From contig WNNJ02001901.1 of assembly GCA_012934845.2 (NCBI GenBank), positions 62,001 to 126,000 on the forward strand: a stretch of DNA of 64,000 nucleotides, written 5' to 3'. The translations under genes were made by a program, and so were the position numbers. Of this stretch, positions 33,480 to 43,777 are shown piece after piece; the stretch's first letter is position 1; every line of letters begins with the position of its first letter. Below the pieces are notes generated by a model. It saw nothing but the letters and a program-made list of their open reading frames with translations. It was not told the DNA's origin and searched no databases. The stretch is from Pomphorhynchus laevis (taxonomy: Eukaryota; Acanthocephala; Palaeacanthocephala; Echinorhynchida; Pomphorhynchidae).

Positions 33480-34369
33480 TTAACCATTGAAACGTTCTAT
33501 TAAATCTGACACTACCCATATTTGGTATGATTCACACATTAAGGAAATCATCAAATTAAGAGACAGAATTTACACTGAATTTAAAGGAAACTGCTCTTAC
33601 AACGAGTACAATAAAATACGAAATCGGGTTACGTCACTTAAGCCGTGCAAACATGTGTTTTATTTTATCTATTTGTAATTCTTAAAACATCAATTTTAAA
33701 CAGTTGTTTAAATACATATACATATGCAAATTAACTTCCGAGATTAATTGTTTATCCATGAAAAATGGTGAGCTTACGTACGACGCCAATACCATTACCA
33801 ACAAGTTCCTCCATCAGTTTACATTTGATAGTCATAATTGCCATCGTCATCCTCAGATACCGATAATGCAGTTCCCCAGTTACAATTTTCTCCCATTTGA
33901 TAAAGGTGACGCATTTAATGAACTGCGACAACTACCACGTTCGATTGCTTCAGGACCAGATAACATCCCTCTAATTCTTCTTCGTGAGCTTGCTTCAGTT
34001 ATTTACGAGTAAATTTATGTAATTTTTACTCTTTCCTCATGCTGGATTACTTTAGAATGAAAGTATTCTATAATCTGTTATCTCATTAGAAAGGGTCAAC
34101 GCAATCTAACTAACAATTGTTGACCCATAAGTCTTATATGTGTCGTATGTAAAGTGCTGGATAAGCTCCACTTCAAACGGATCATAATACATCTTAAAGT
34201 AATCGAATATTCCATGACTCTCAACACGGATTTCGTCCAGGTAGATCCACTGTCCCAAATCTTGTATTAGCTAGAATTAATTGGGCTAAGCACTTCCAAA
34301 CTAAAGTGGATGTTGATATTCTGTTTTCGATCTCAGCAAAGCCTTCTATCGAATATCTTACCCTATTCA
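33480..34369 (+). mobile_element. LINE family G, part 2 (linker and start of RT)
   Basis: Blocks are HIWYDSHIKEIIKLRDRIYTEF (33515-33580), the linker after the endonuclease; TITNKFLHQF (33795); then LPRSIASGPDNIPLILLREL (33930-34000), which is RT motif 0/1 with the GPD core. Next come a decayed 'PISLICVVCKVLDK' (34120), and FRSQQSLLSNILPYS (34330-34369), equivalent to 'FDLSKAFDRI.H'. The text stops in mid-motif at 34369 and continues in frame at 37485 (LFNQLEHCDI), with LINE C copy 2 between. Confidence 0.75.
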
Positions 34370-37300
34370 ATGCCAGCTCAATTTAGCTCGCATTGAAAAA
34401 CATCGACGTGAAACAAACGGCGAGTCATCCTTATCTATACGTAAAATCAACGGAAATTTTCACGTTCTTCACACAAGGCCAAAAATTCGATGGCGTCCCA
34501 TCTCTCCCCCTTGTCTTCTTCGCTAGTCGATCTCGCTCCTAAGCATACTTTTCGTCTTAGTCTATTCAATACTCGCTCCATTCTTCATAAAGCTGATATG
34601 CTTCTCGATATCTTCGATCAATTATCTATCGATATTCTCTGCATTACCGAATCCTGGCACACTGACTCCAACGATCTTGCTATTCGTCGTCTATGTCGCT
34701 CTGGTTGTTCTCTAGTTGAATCAGCTCGTCAAATTACATCTCATACATCTACTGCGTCTAACCATGGCGGTATTGTTGCCATTGCTCGTCACCCAATGTC
34801 TTTACGTAAAATCAACGTTAACATCCGTTACACCTCGTTCGAATTACTCATATGCAGATTATCAACGCCTTTCCCTCTGGAACTTGTGATTGTATACCGT
34901 CCAGGTTCAGTTGCCCCATCACGTATCTTCTTTAACGACCTTGCAGATCTAATGTCTCACTGTTCATTGTCTTATACTCCTTCTTTTGTTCTCGGTGACT
35001 TTAACATTCGTCTTGATCGCCCGTCTGACTCTGACTCTATCACTTTAACTAATCTTTTTTCTGATTTTAACTATAAATTACTTTCAACAAGCCCAACTCA
35101 TATTCTCGGCGGTGCTCTCGACATCATTGCTGTTCCTAACTGCTTCAATGACTATACCTCCTTGTCAATTACTGATCCTGGTTTGTCCGATCATTTCCTT
35201 GTCACTCTTACTCTTACTCGTCCCCATCCTCCTTCTCCGCCTTTACCATTATCTACACCAAGTCGACCCTGGAAGCTTCTCGATATCCCTATTCTCTGCA
35301 CATCCTTACTCAATTCTTCACTCTTTTCACTTCCTCTTAACTATCTCTCTCCCGATGATCTCTGCATTCTGTTTGATTCTGAACTTACGTCGATCCTCAA
35401 TAACCTTCTACCTAGTCGACTTCGACGTTCCCAGCGCTTGCGCCATGCTCCCTGGTTCGATTCTGACTGTAGTCTTTCTAAGCGTCGACTCCGTCACTCT
35501 TTTCGTATGTATAAACGCTTTCTTAAACGTTCACCCAACTCACTCCCTCCAAATCTTCGTGATTCCTACTTTTCTCAACGCCGTTCACATCTCATTCTTA
35601 TACGTACTAAACGTACTCTCTTTTGGCGAAATCAACTCGAGTCATCTTCCAACTCGAAATCTCATTGGAAAATCTTAAACTCAATTCTTTCACGATCATC
35701 TACCCCTTGTAATATAAATCCTGATGAATTTTCTTCTTATCTACAAACTAAGCTATCTAATTTACTTTCCCTACTACCCATAGCCCCCTTGTACCCACTC
35801 TTATCTTTAAATACTTCCCTCCCAGAACTATTCCACCTTCTTCCCGTTTCGTCTGATGAAGTTTCTTCGGTTCTGCTGTCATTACCTAATAAAACCTCTC
35901 CTTCTGACCCAATTCCCACTCACTTACTTAAAAATATCTGCACTTTTATCTTACCCTTCCTAACCACATTGTTCAACTCGTCCATCCGTAGCTGTACATT
36001 TCCTTCCATCTGGAAATGCGCCACTGTTCGTCCTATCATCAAAAAGCAATCTCTCGACTCTTCACTACCATCTTCGTACCGTCCAATCTCACTTCTCCCA
36101 ACCCTCTCTAAACTCCTTGAGCGTCTCGTTCTTAAGCAAGTTAATACATATCTCTATTCCTCTAACTTATTTCCTCCCTTCCAAGCCGCTTTTCGCTCTA
36201 ATTACTCTACCGAAATTGCATGTCTTAAAGTTTATAACGACTTACTCATATCGCGCGATCATAAATTATGTAGTGTCATAGTTTCTCTTGATCTATCGTC
36301 TGCTTTTGACATCGTCGATCACTCGATTCTTCTCCATCGCCTTCGTCATGATTATGGCTTCTCTTTACCCACTGTATCATGGTTTTCTTCATATCTATCA
36401 AACCGTACATTTCGCGTATATTCTAACTCTTCTCTCTCCCATCCTTCGTCCATTCCGTCCGGTGTTCCGCAAGGCTCCGTATTAGGCCCTATACTTTTCT
36501 CTCTTCTTCTTGGTGATTTGTCTTCGATTTCTCATAAATTTAACTTCCATGTTATGCAATATGCTGATGACATTCTCATCTATGCTCATGCACCTGTTTA
36601 TCGTATTCGCGATCTTAGTGTTTCTGCTTCCGACTGTCTTGTCTCAATTTCCAATCATCTTTCTTCCCTTCGCCTTTCTCTGAATCCTGATAAATCCAAA
36701 ATTATGTGGATCCTACCTCGACGCCTCGGCTTCGAACCTCCCTCCGTATCATTAAATTCTACAATTCTTCCTATCGTTGATAATCTCGTTTTCCTAGGCT
36801 TCCATTTTGACAACCGACTTTCACTTAAACCTTTCGTTAGAGATAAAGTACGCTCATCTACCTTGATACTCCGCAACCTCCGTCAAGTTCGTAGATTGAT
36901 CGATTTCCCTTCTTGTATGACTCTCATATCATCTCTCCTTTTTTCTAGACTCGATTATTGTCTTAGTCTATTTTCCAACTCACCTAAATCCACTCTTCTT
37001 CCCCTACAACGCATCGTCAACGCAGCTGTCCGAATTCTCCTCCGTCTTCGTCGTTTTGATCACACATCCTACCATCTTGCTTCTCTCGATTTGCCTACAA
37101 TTTATTGTCGTGTTCAAATTCGTCTTCTTATCGTTGCTTTCCGCCTTGTAACTTTTCATACCCCTTCATTTCTCAACCTTCCTTTTCTTGATAATTCCCG
37201 TCCTGTTTACTGTTCCTTGCGTTCCTGTAATTCCCTTCTTTTACATGTCCCAAACTACTCTACCTCCTTTGGACTCCGCTCCTTCCTGGTGGCTGCTCCT

Positions 37301-37484
37301 CTATCGTGGAATCATCTGCCCATTCATATACGCCAATCAACTTCCCTGCAGTGCTTCAAACGACAAATCCGATCCCATCTGAACAATTTAACTGCTTGAC
37401 TTTCTCATTTTTGTTTGTGGACTTGTAAGCGTACAGCTTGTACGCATTTGCCACATTAAATAAATTTGTATTATTATTATTATT
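34370..37484 (+). mobile_element. LINE family C, copy 2, intact ORF2, 5'-truncated
   Basis: The element starts in the last codons of ORF1 (QLNLARIEKHRRETNGESS frame) and has a complete ORF2 of 969 codons. The 3' UTR carries the hairpin GCGTAC-AGCTT-GTACGC at 37429-37445, then 'ttaaataaatttgta' and (ATT)n. It is inserted in LINE G between 'cctattca' and 'ctctttaatc'. A 5-bp TATTC may be the target-site duplication. Lack of a promoter and full ORF1 means it is probably immobile alone, but the clean ORF points to recent insertion. Confidence 0.9.
34490..37399 (+). CDS. LINE C ORF2: endonuclease-reverse transcriptase, intact (969 aa)
   Basis: This enzyme nicks target DNA and copies the element RNA at the nick. 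Endonuclease motifs: FNTRSILHKAD (26-36), ITESWH (52-57, catalytic Glu), NHGGIVAIARH (91-101), VLGDFNIRLD (167-176) and GLSDHF (231-236, catalytic Asp-His). Linker: RHAPWFDSDCSLSKRRLR (318-335). RT: SSYRPISLLPTLSKLLER (528-545), FQAAFRSNYSTEIA (564-577), VSLDLSSAFDIVDHS (598-612), GVPQGSVLGPILF (658-670), MQYADDILIYAH (689-700) and KSKIMWILPRR. The C-terminus has the 'RL..LP...R..LLIVAFR' and 'LSWNHLPIHIRQS' blocks of the CR1/L2 group. The ATG overlaps the ORF1 end by 37 bases. The ORF is unusually rich in Ser and Leu. Length fits the family. Confidence 0.92.
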   Translation: MASHLSPLSSSLVDLAPKHTFRLSLFNTRSILHKADMLLDIFDQLSIDILCITESWHTDSNDLAIRRLCRSGCSLVESARQITSHTSTASNHGGIVAIARHPMSLRKINVNIRYTSFELLICRLSTPFPLELVIVYRPGSVAPSRIFFNDLADLMSHCSLSYTPSFVLGDFNIRLDRPSDSDSITLTNLFSDFNYKLLSTSPTHILGGALDIIAVPNCFNDYTSLSITDPGLSDHFLVTLTLTRPHPPSPPLPLSTPSRPWKLLDIPILCTSLLNSSLFSLPLNYLSPDDLCILFDSELTSILNNLLPSRLRRSQRLRHAPWFDSDCSLSKRRLRHSFRMYKRFLKRSPNSLPPNLRDSYFSQRRSHLILIRTKRTLFWRNQLESSSNSKSHWKILNSILSRSSTPCNINPDEFSSYLQTKLSNLLSLLPIAPLYPLLSLNTSLPELFHLLPVSSDEVSSVLLSLPNKTSPSDPIPTHLLKNICTFILPFLTTLFNSSIRSCTFPSIWKCATVRPIIKKQSLDSSLPSSYRPISLLPTLSKLLERLVLKQVNTYLYSSNLFPPFQAAFRSNYSTEIACLKVYNDLLISRDHKLCSVIVSLDLSSAFDIVDHSILLHRLRHDYGFSLPTVSWFSSYLSNRTFRVYSNSSLSHPSSIPSGVPQGSVLGPILFSLLLGDLSSISHKFNFHVMQYADDILIYAHAPVYRIRDLSVSASDCLVSISNHLSSLRLSLNPDKSKIMWILPRRLGFEPPSVSLNSTILPIVDNLVFLGFHFDNRLSLKPFVRDKVRSSTLILRNLRQVRRLIDFPSCMTLISSLLFSRLDYCLSLFSNSPKSTLLPLQRIVNAAVRILLRLRRFDHTSYHLASLDLPTIYCRVQIRLLIVAFRLVTFHTPSFLNLPFLDNSRPVYCSLRSCNSLLLHVPNYSTSFGLRSFLVAAPLSWNHLPIHIRQSTSLQCFKRQIRSHLNNLTA

Positions 37485-38510
37485 CTCTTTAATCAACTGG
37501 AACATTGTGATATCAATAGAATCCTTCTCAGACAAATTTGATTATTTGTACAAAATCGTCAGACTGTTGTTTCAGTCAATGGAGCTATGCCCAAGTCAAT
37601 ATCTCCTCACCGTGGTGTTCCCCCAAGAATCAGTGCTCAGTACCCTTCTCTTTATTATTAATATCAATAAGCTCAACCGTTGTATCAAGTTTATGCAGTC
37701 TATATCCAGACGATTTGAAGATATGGCGTCATGTTCAATCATCAATAATCTTGATCTAATATTATTTCAAAAAACATCGACAATATTATAGATTATCGTG
37801 GACAACGAGAGCTGATTTTGAATCCTGAAAAGTCAAAACATGTGCACATTGCACCATCATCCTTTAGTTAGTCATATAATATAAATGCTGGTGTGATCGA
37901 CACCGTCTCCGAATTTCAAGAGCTCGGAATGATTGTAAATGAAAATCTATCGACAAAAGCACATGTTCTTCACATAGTTAATAAATGTCGACGAATTATT
38001 GGGAGTCTCAGAATGACTGTTGGTCATCTTGGCCCTCCTAATTTAGACTATGATATAATTTATACATATTATCTTGGATGTTATATGCATCCCCTGATTG
38101 CAATCCTCAGAATAGAAGTGAGATGAATCTATGAAAATATTTTGCACAAAGCCACACACCTCGTACATACCACTCGCCAGCTTCTATTTACATCAATACT
38201 CGCAACATTAGACGTACCTAGGGTTGAAAAATCTCTAAGAATATTATATATGGTGTTCATGTGGAAGGCTCTCACAAGACAAAGAGAACACAGAGAACAT
38301 ATTTGTAGAACAATATTCAAAATTAGCCGTTTGAATAGACTGTAAGGTCACCTCACTTCTAAGACTTATCATCGACCAAAGAAAATATTTACCAGTATTG
38401 TCGACCGAACGTGGAAGCCATGGAATAAACCACGAAGTATAATCGGAGAATTCACATAAAATTTTGCATGTATATACCACGTACACCGAAAGACATATCA
38501 ATTTTTGATT
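37485..38510 (+). mobile_element. LINE family G, part 3 (RT end and 3' region)
   Basis: It resumes in frame with LFNQLEHCDINRILLRQI. Then come a decayed GVPQ-E-SVLSTLLFIININKL (37600-37670), a lost catalytic box near 37700, LNPEKSKHVHIAP (37820), VSEFQELGMIVNENLSTKAHV (37900-37965) and IVNKCRRIIGSL (37975-38010). A C-terminal region ends near TWKPWNKPRSII (38410-38450). A short block near 38465 is shared with 16,310. Several frames are used. This completes the three-part reading of LINE G. Confidence 0.7.
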
Positions 38511-39183
38511 TTTAAAGTAGTTTTGTTTTTATTTATTTATACCCTCAATTCAATATTCAGCCATAACAATTAAATATTTGTAAACAATAATGCCGATAAC
38601 ATGAAGTCCGTTCTGGTGTCACATGTGTTGTTGTACACCTTTATTTCTAACATCGTGTTCGCTATAAATTATTCAAATCAACAACTACATTATAATTTAA
38701 CTAAAATCTTTTAAACACTTACCAACATGAGCATTGAAGCTCATGAGTAAGATAGTGTAAGTACCCAGCACTAGTGTTGAATGTCTGAGCATATACAACT
38801 GTTAGATCATTTTCTTTTGATAAAAGTCTCAAAAATAATATTATTTTATTAATGATCATCCAAACTTATCAATCATGAATGACAACATAGGACTTAAGTA
38901 CATCCAATTTAAAAAAAATCGTTTTATTTTATAGACTACCTTTTAATTTTATTGCTAATTTAATTACGGTATATATCTAGGAATAACCATGCAACTGTGA
39001 TATGCCAAAAAGCCATTTTGTATTTTTCGTGAATATGCTCGTAAATACGAAACCCAACTACAACAGCCTAACCGATCACATGATCCGAAAATTTTACCTG
39101 AAGTTATGATAATAATAATTTCGCTCAAAATTTGCACTCATTTTCGAGATTGGTTCTTTGTCATTATTATTGTTCTTTGTCAT
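38511..39183. other. AT-rich stretch, nothing recognised
   Basis: It may include the rest of the LINE G 3' UTR. Just before LINE C copy 3, 'ttctttgtcattatta' is tandemly duplicated (39150-39187), at the truncation point of that copy. Confidence 0.4.
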
Positions 39184-40182
39184 TATTAGGCCCTATACTT
39201 TTCTCTCTTCTTCTTCGTGATTTGTCTTCGATTTCTCATAAATTTAACTTCCATGTTATACAATATGCTGATGATATTCTCATCTATGCTCATGCACCTC
39301 TTTATCGTATTCACGATCTTAGTGTTTCCGCTTCGGACTGTCTTGTCTCAATTTCCAATCATCTTTCTTCCCTTCGCCTTTCTCTGAATCCTGATAAATC
39401 CAAAATTATGTGGATCCTACCTCGACGCCTCGGCTTCGAACCTCCCTCCGTATCATTAAATTCTACAATTCTTCCTATCGTTGATAATCTCGTTTTCCTA
39501 GGCTTCCATTTTGACAACCGACTTTCACTTAAACCTTTTGTTAGAGATAAAGTACGCTCATCTACCTTGATACTCCGCAACCTCCGTCAAGTTCGTAGAT
39601 TGATCGATTTCCCTTCTTGTATGACTCTCATATCATCTCTCCTTTTTTCTAGACTCGATTATTGTCTTAGTCTATTTTTCAACTCACCTAAATCCACTCT
39701 TCTTCCCCTACAACGCATCGTCAACGCAGCTGTCCGAATTCTCCTCCGTCTTCGTCGTTTTGATCATACATCCTACCATCTTGCTTCTCTCGATTTGCCT
39801 ACAATTTATTGTCGTGTTCAAATTCGTCTTCTTATCGTTGCTTTCCGCCTTGTAACTTTTCATACCCCTTCATTTATCAACCTTCCTTTTCTTGATAATT
39901 CTCGTCCTGTTTACTGTTCCTTGCGTTCCTGTAATTCCCTTCTTTTACATGTCCCAAACTACTCTACCTCCTTTGGACTCCGCTCCTTCCTGGTGGCTGC
40001 TCCTCTATTGTGGAATCATTTGCCCATTCATATACGCCAATCAACTTCCCTGCAGTGCTTCAAACGACAAATCCGATCCCATTTTAACAATTTATCTGCT
40101 TGACTTTTTCATTTTTGTTTGTGGACTTGTAAGCGTACAGCTTGTACGCATTTGTCACATTAAATAAATTTGTATTATTATT
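39184..40182 (+). mobile_element. LINE family C, copy 3, heavily 5'-truncated
   Basis: It begins within the RT right after the GVPQGSV box ('attaggccctatactt') and runs to the ATT tail. It differs from copy 2 at few positions by eye, so it is the same young subfamily. The 3' hairpin is GCGTAC-AGCTT-GTACGC at 40133-40149. The reading frame to 40103 is uninterrupted and covers the catalytic YADD box to the C-terminus. It lacks everything needed for movement. Confidence 0.9.
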
Positions 40183-40621
40183 CTCGTTGCTCTTTTCCAC
40201 TAAATGCAATTTCTCATATACTCTTGCCACCCAATATATAATCATGCCAATAAAGATACTTCGTGACTATGGTTCACTTATCGCTCCATATCATGGTGAA
40301 AAAAGAACTAATCAAATCAGCAAACTGAGTCTACGTCAAAATAGCCATTTGTGAGTGATAAAATAACCATTTGTGAAATAGCCATTTGTGAGCGAAATCT
40401 GCTATATATACGAATGCTGTGTTCGTTAGGTACTTACCTCAGATCACGTGTCGATTCGACCCCACGTTGGTGCTACACTCAACAGGAGTGCATGAATCAA
40501 AACCATGATGTGGCTAATAGAACACGGCAACACCCAACGTCTTATCACAGTTTTGCAAAATTTAAATGTTAAATTAATAACTAAATGTTATGGAATCAAA
40601 TCTACCAATGTAGGATTTAAA
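40183..40621. other. Unassigned stretch
   Basis: No feature is recognised. 'aaaatagccatttgtgagtgataaaataaccatttgtga' (40336-40392) holds three copies of 'a.ccatttgtgag'. ORFs of 60-73 codons overlap on one strand without motifs. Confidence 0.4.
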
Positions 40622-40930
40622 AATGAAATTTATTTTGAGTGGCAAATGCGTGCCAATACAGAAAATGATCAAACTGATAAAAATAATCCCACAGACGAAA
40701 TTTGAATAGTATGAACAAGGAAGTCGAGCGAATGTACGAAGAGAAGTGATTCCAAGCTAAAGGAACATAAACAGGAAAGGAACGGATGCGGTAATTTGTC
40801 GAATAATTTGTGCATTGAGGAGAAGATAATGATATGATCTTATGGATGAAGAAGCTCGAAGAGATTCATCGAGATATGAAAGATGTAAATAAGAAGGGGA
40901 ATTGTGACGCAGAACACGATGGGAGTCTTA
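40622..40930 (-). mobile_element. LINE family E, 3' part
   Basis: On the minus strand this carries the end of a C/D/E-type LINE. 'tttgagtggcaaatgcgtgcc' near 40635 is the shared 3' UTR block. Next come a 'LAWNHFSS' equivalent (about 40740-40760) and an 'FHS'-type helical region. Its high-coordinate edge ('gcagaacacg') aligns to LINE C copy 4 near 55450 on the plus strand. The following bases of that alignment are found at 43778, past the foldback cluster. Confidence 0.7.
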
Positions 40931-42173
40931 CTTGTTTGGTGCAATAAACCGTTTTTAAAATTTGCTTATTTCACAAAATACCATGTAATAATACGCTTGT
41001 AATCTAAAAATATTTTTTTGAGAAATCAGTTAAAGTAATTAAAAAATAATTTTTAATTATTTGTAAATAAACTTAAAAATTAAATAATTTCACTCATATA
41101 AACCAATATGTCTTGAAATTTTCAGATTTAGACAAGATTATGATTATGAATATAATTCCAAATTGCTCTGACGGGTATAAACGGGGATTTATTTGAATTC
41201 AAATATTTTAGCAAAATAGTAATTTAGTTTAAAATTTACGACAAATATTCATATTATAACATGTGTATATTTTTACATTTTTAATTTTACTTTGTAAAAT
41301 GATAGTATACATATATACTTTAATTCAATATATAGATAAAATTATGTAAATTTTATTGATACATTATTTTGAAATATTGAAACTTGACCTGGAAGAAATT
41401 ACGCACATTTTAAAAGAACTTGGTATAACCTTCGATCTACCCTACTAAACTTAAGGGGTGGAAGAGGATACGAAGCCTTAAAAAATATGATCGACGCCAT
41501 CCGTCGATTTTTATTTAAAATTCAAATATTTTAGCAATATATACCTTAATTCAATCCGTAGATAAAATTATATGTACATTTTATTGATACATTATTTTTA
41601 AATATTGAAACTTCTCCAAACACGATATCTAGATTAAGAGCGTACATAGTATATTGTAAAATAATATAACTAATATAAATAATATAAATACTGTTGGTGA
41701 TATAAAGAATATATACAATTGGAAAAAGAACATTCGAAACGTTACCTGAATATTTTCTGCTCTTAGCTGGTTTTTTGAAAAACATAATATATACGGTATT
41801 CTATTAAAATACCGTATTCAAACTACCGACACGATGGGACTCTTGCTTCTTTGGTGCAATAAAACGTTTTTAATTTTTTTATTAAACAAAGTACTATGTA
41901 ATGCTACGCCTGCAATCTAAAATCACAACAATCACAATATTAAAGTCAATTTAAAAATTCAATGAGACATTTAAATGTAGATTATCTATTATCTGTCGCG
42001 GTCTTAAAACCAAAAAGTGCCAAAGGCAATTAGTACTGTTACAAGCTAATAGCATTTGTTGCCTGGACAAAAGTCAAGACGATAGTGTTGACCTTTGCTT
42101 GTCACAAATATAAATATATCGTGTACTTTCATTTGAATGCGAAAGTTTTAGTCTGGACGAGTTCTCGGGTCTT
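40931..42173. repeat. Foldback-family cluster: solo arm and fragments
   Basis: The stretch 40931-41500 is a plus-oriented arm of the element described next. It has the same order of blocks: 'tttggtgcaataaa', 'ataatacgcttgtaatctaa', 'attatgattatgaat', 'tataacatgtgtatattttt', 'aagaaattacgcacatttt' and 'accttcgatctaccc'. The stretch 41500-41610 repeats a piece of it. At 41826-41945 another start ('acacgatgggactctt') is found. The flank 'acacgatggga' precedes both starts. ORFs here are short and unconvincing. Confidence 0.75.
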
Positions 42174-43776
42174 GTTTGTTTGGTACAAGAAACTGTTTTT
42201 AAAATCTTTATTTCAATAAATTTATTTTGTTTAACAAAGTACTATGTAATAATACGCTTGTAATCTAAAAATAGTTTTTTTTGGGTAAATCCGTTAAAGT
42301 AATTAAAAAATGAATTTTAATTATTTTTAAATAAAATTAAAAAATAATTTCACTTTAAATTTTCAGTTTTAAACAAGATTATGATTATGAATTTAATTTC
42401 AAAAAGTCAAATTGTTCTGACGAGGATATACGGTGTTTTATTTTAATTCAAATATTTAAGCAAAATAGTAATTTAATTTCTAATTTCGTCAAATTTTCAT
42501 ATTATAACATGTGTATATTTTTACATTTTTAATTTTACTTTGTAAAATGATAGTAGACATATATACTTTAATTCAATATGTTGATAAAATTATGTGCATT
42601 TTATTGTTACATTATTTTAAAATATTGAAACTTCATCTGGAAGAAATTACGCACATTTTTAAATCTTGGCATAACCTTCGATCTACCCTTCTTAAGGGGG
42701 AGAGGGGGCAAAGTCTTTAAGAATATGCTCGACGCCATCCGTAATCAAGCGTAATTCTTAGGTAAGCCAGCGCTTCGATAGTATTATCAAAGCGCTTGCT
42801 ATCAAAGCGTCAAGCATCTTTTCAAAGGCTTCGCCCCCTTTCTCTTTTAAGGAGGAAATATTTTCACACTATCAATCCCCCTTTCCCATGGGAATATTGA
42901 TTAAGGGTTAATTTTTGCACTACTGAAATATACCCTTAATCCTCCTTCCCATGGGAAAGGAATCGATAGTTTCCAAGAAAAGCAATAACTTTATTTAGAT
43001 AAAAGGCACACGAGGACGGAGGATTAAAGACACATTTGAGTAGTGCGAAAATAAACCCTTTATTTCTCTTTTCATGCGAAAGGGAAATTGATAGTGTTTA
43101 AATATTTCATACTTAAAGGAGAAAGGGGGCGAAGCCTTTGAGAATATGCTTGATGCTTCAATAGCCAGCGCTTCGATAATACTATCGAAGAACTGGCTTA
43201 CCTCAGAAATACGCTTGATTGCAAATGGCGTCTAGCATTTTTTTTAAATACTATACCTCCTATAGGGGAGTAGATCGAAGGTTATACCAAGATTTTAAAA
43301 TGTGCGTAATTTCTTCCGGATCAAGTTTCAATATTTTTAAATAATGGATCGATAAAATAATTTTATTAATGCATCAATAAAATACACATATCATTTTATC
43401 CATATATTGAATTAAAGTATATGTGCTTAGATTGTTTTAGAATACAGATTAAAATGTAAAAAAGCACATGTTATAATATGAAAATTATTCGTAAATTTAA
43501 AATTTAATTACTATTTCGCCAAAATATTTAAATTCAAATAAAAAGCGGTTTATACTCGTCAGAACAATTTGTTTTTTTTTGTTTTTTATTCATAATCATA
43601 ATATTGTCTACGCCTCAAAGTTTCAAGAGATATTCGTTTATATGAGGAAAATTATTTAATTTTTATTTCTTTTTAAATTATTAAAATTCACTTTTTTAAT
43701 TACTTTAATTGATTTCCCCAAAAAAACTATTTCTAGATTAAAAGTGTATCAAAATGGTTTCTTGTACCAAACAAAC
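42174..43776. mobile_element. Foldback (long inverted repeat) DNA element, 1.6 kb
   Basis: The two halves are inverted copies. The outer ends are GTTTGTTTGGTACAAGAAAC at 42174 and its reverse complement ending at 43776. The arms stay aligned inward through 'aagaaattacgcacatttt', 'gtaagccag', and 'aaggcttcgccccctttctc' (42818 against 43112-43140), as far as about 42955 and 43010. That leaves a centre of about 55 bp holding the small palindrome TTCCCATGGGAA. The arms are near 780 bp and imperfect. There is no transposase ORF, so movement would need a helper. I could not define a target-site duplication. Confidence 0.85.
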
Positions 43777-43777
43777 C

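Noticed and set aside
36655-36876. Antisense ORFs across LINE C (for example 36655-36876 and 39359-39580 on the minus strand)
   Set aside because: They repeat wherever LINE C is present and are the complement of RT coding sequence. They are shadows.
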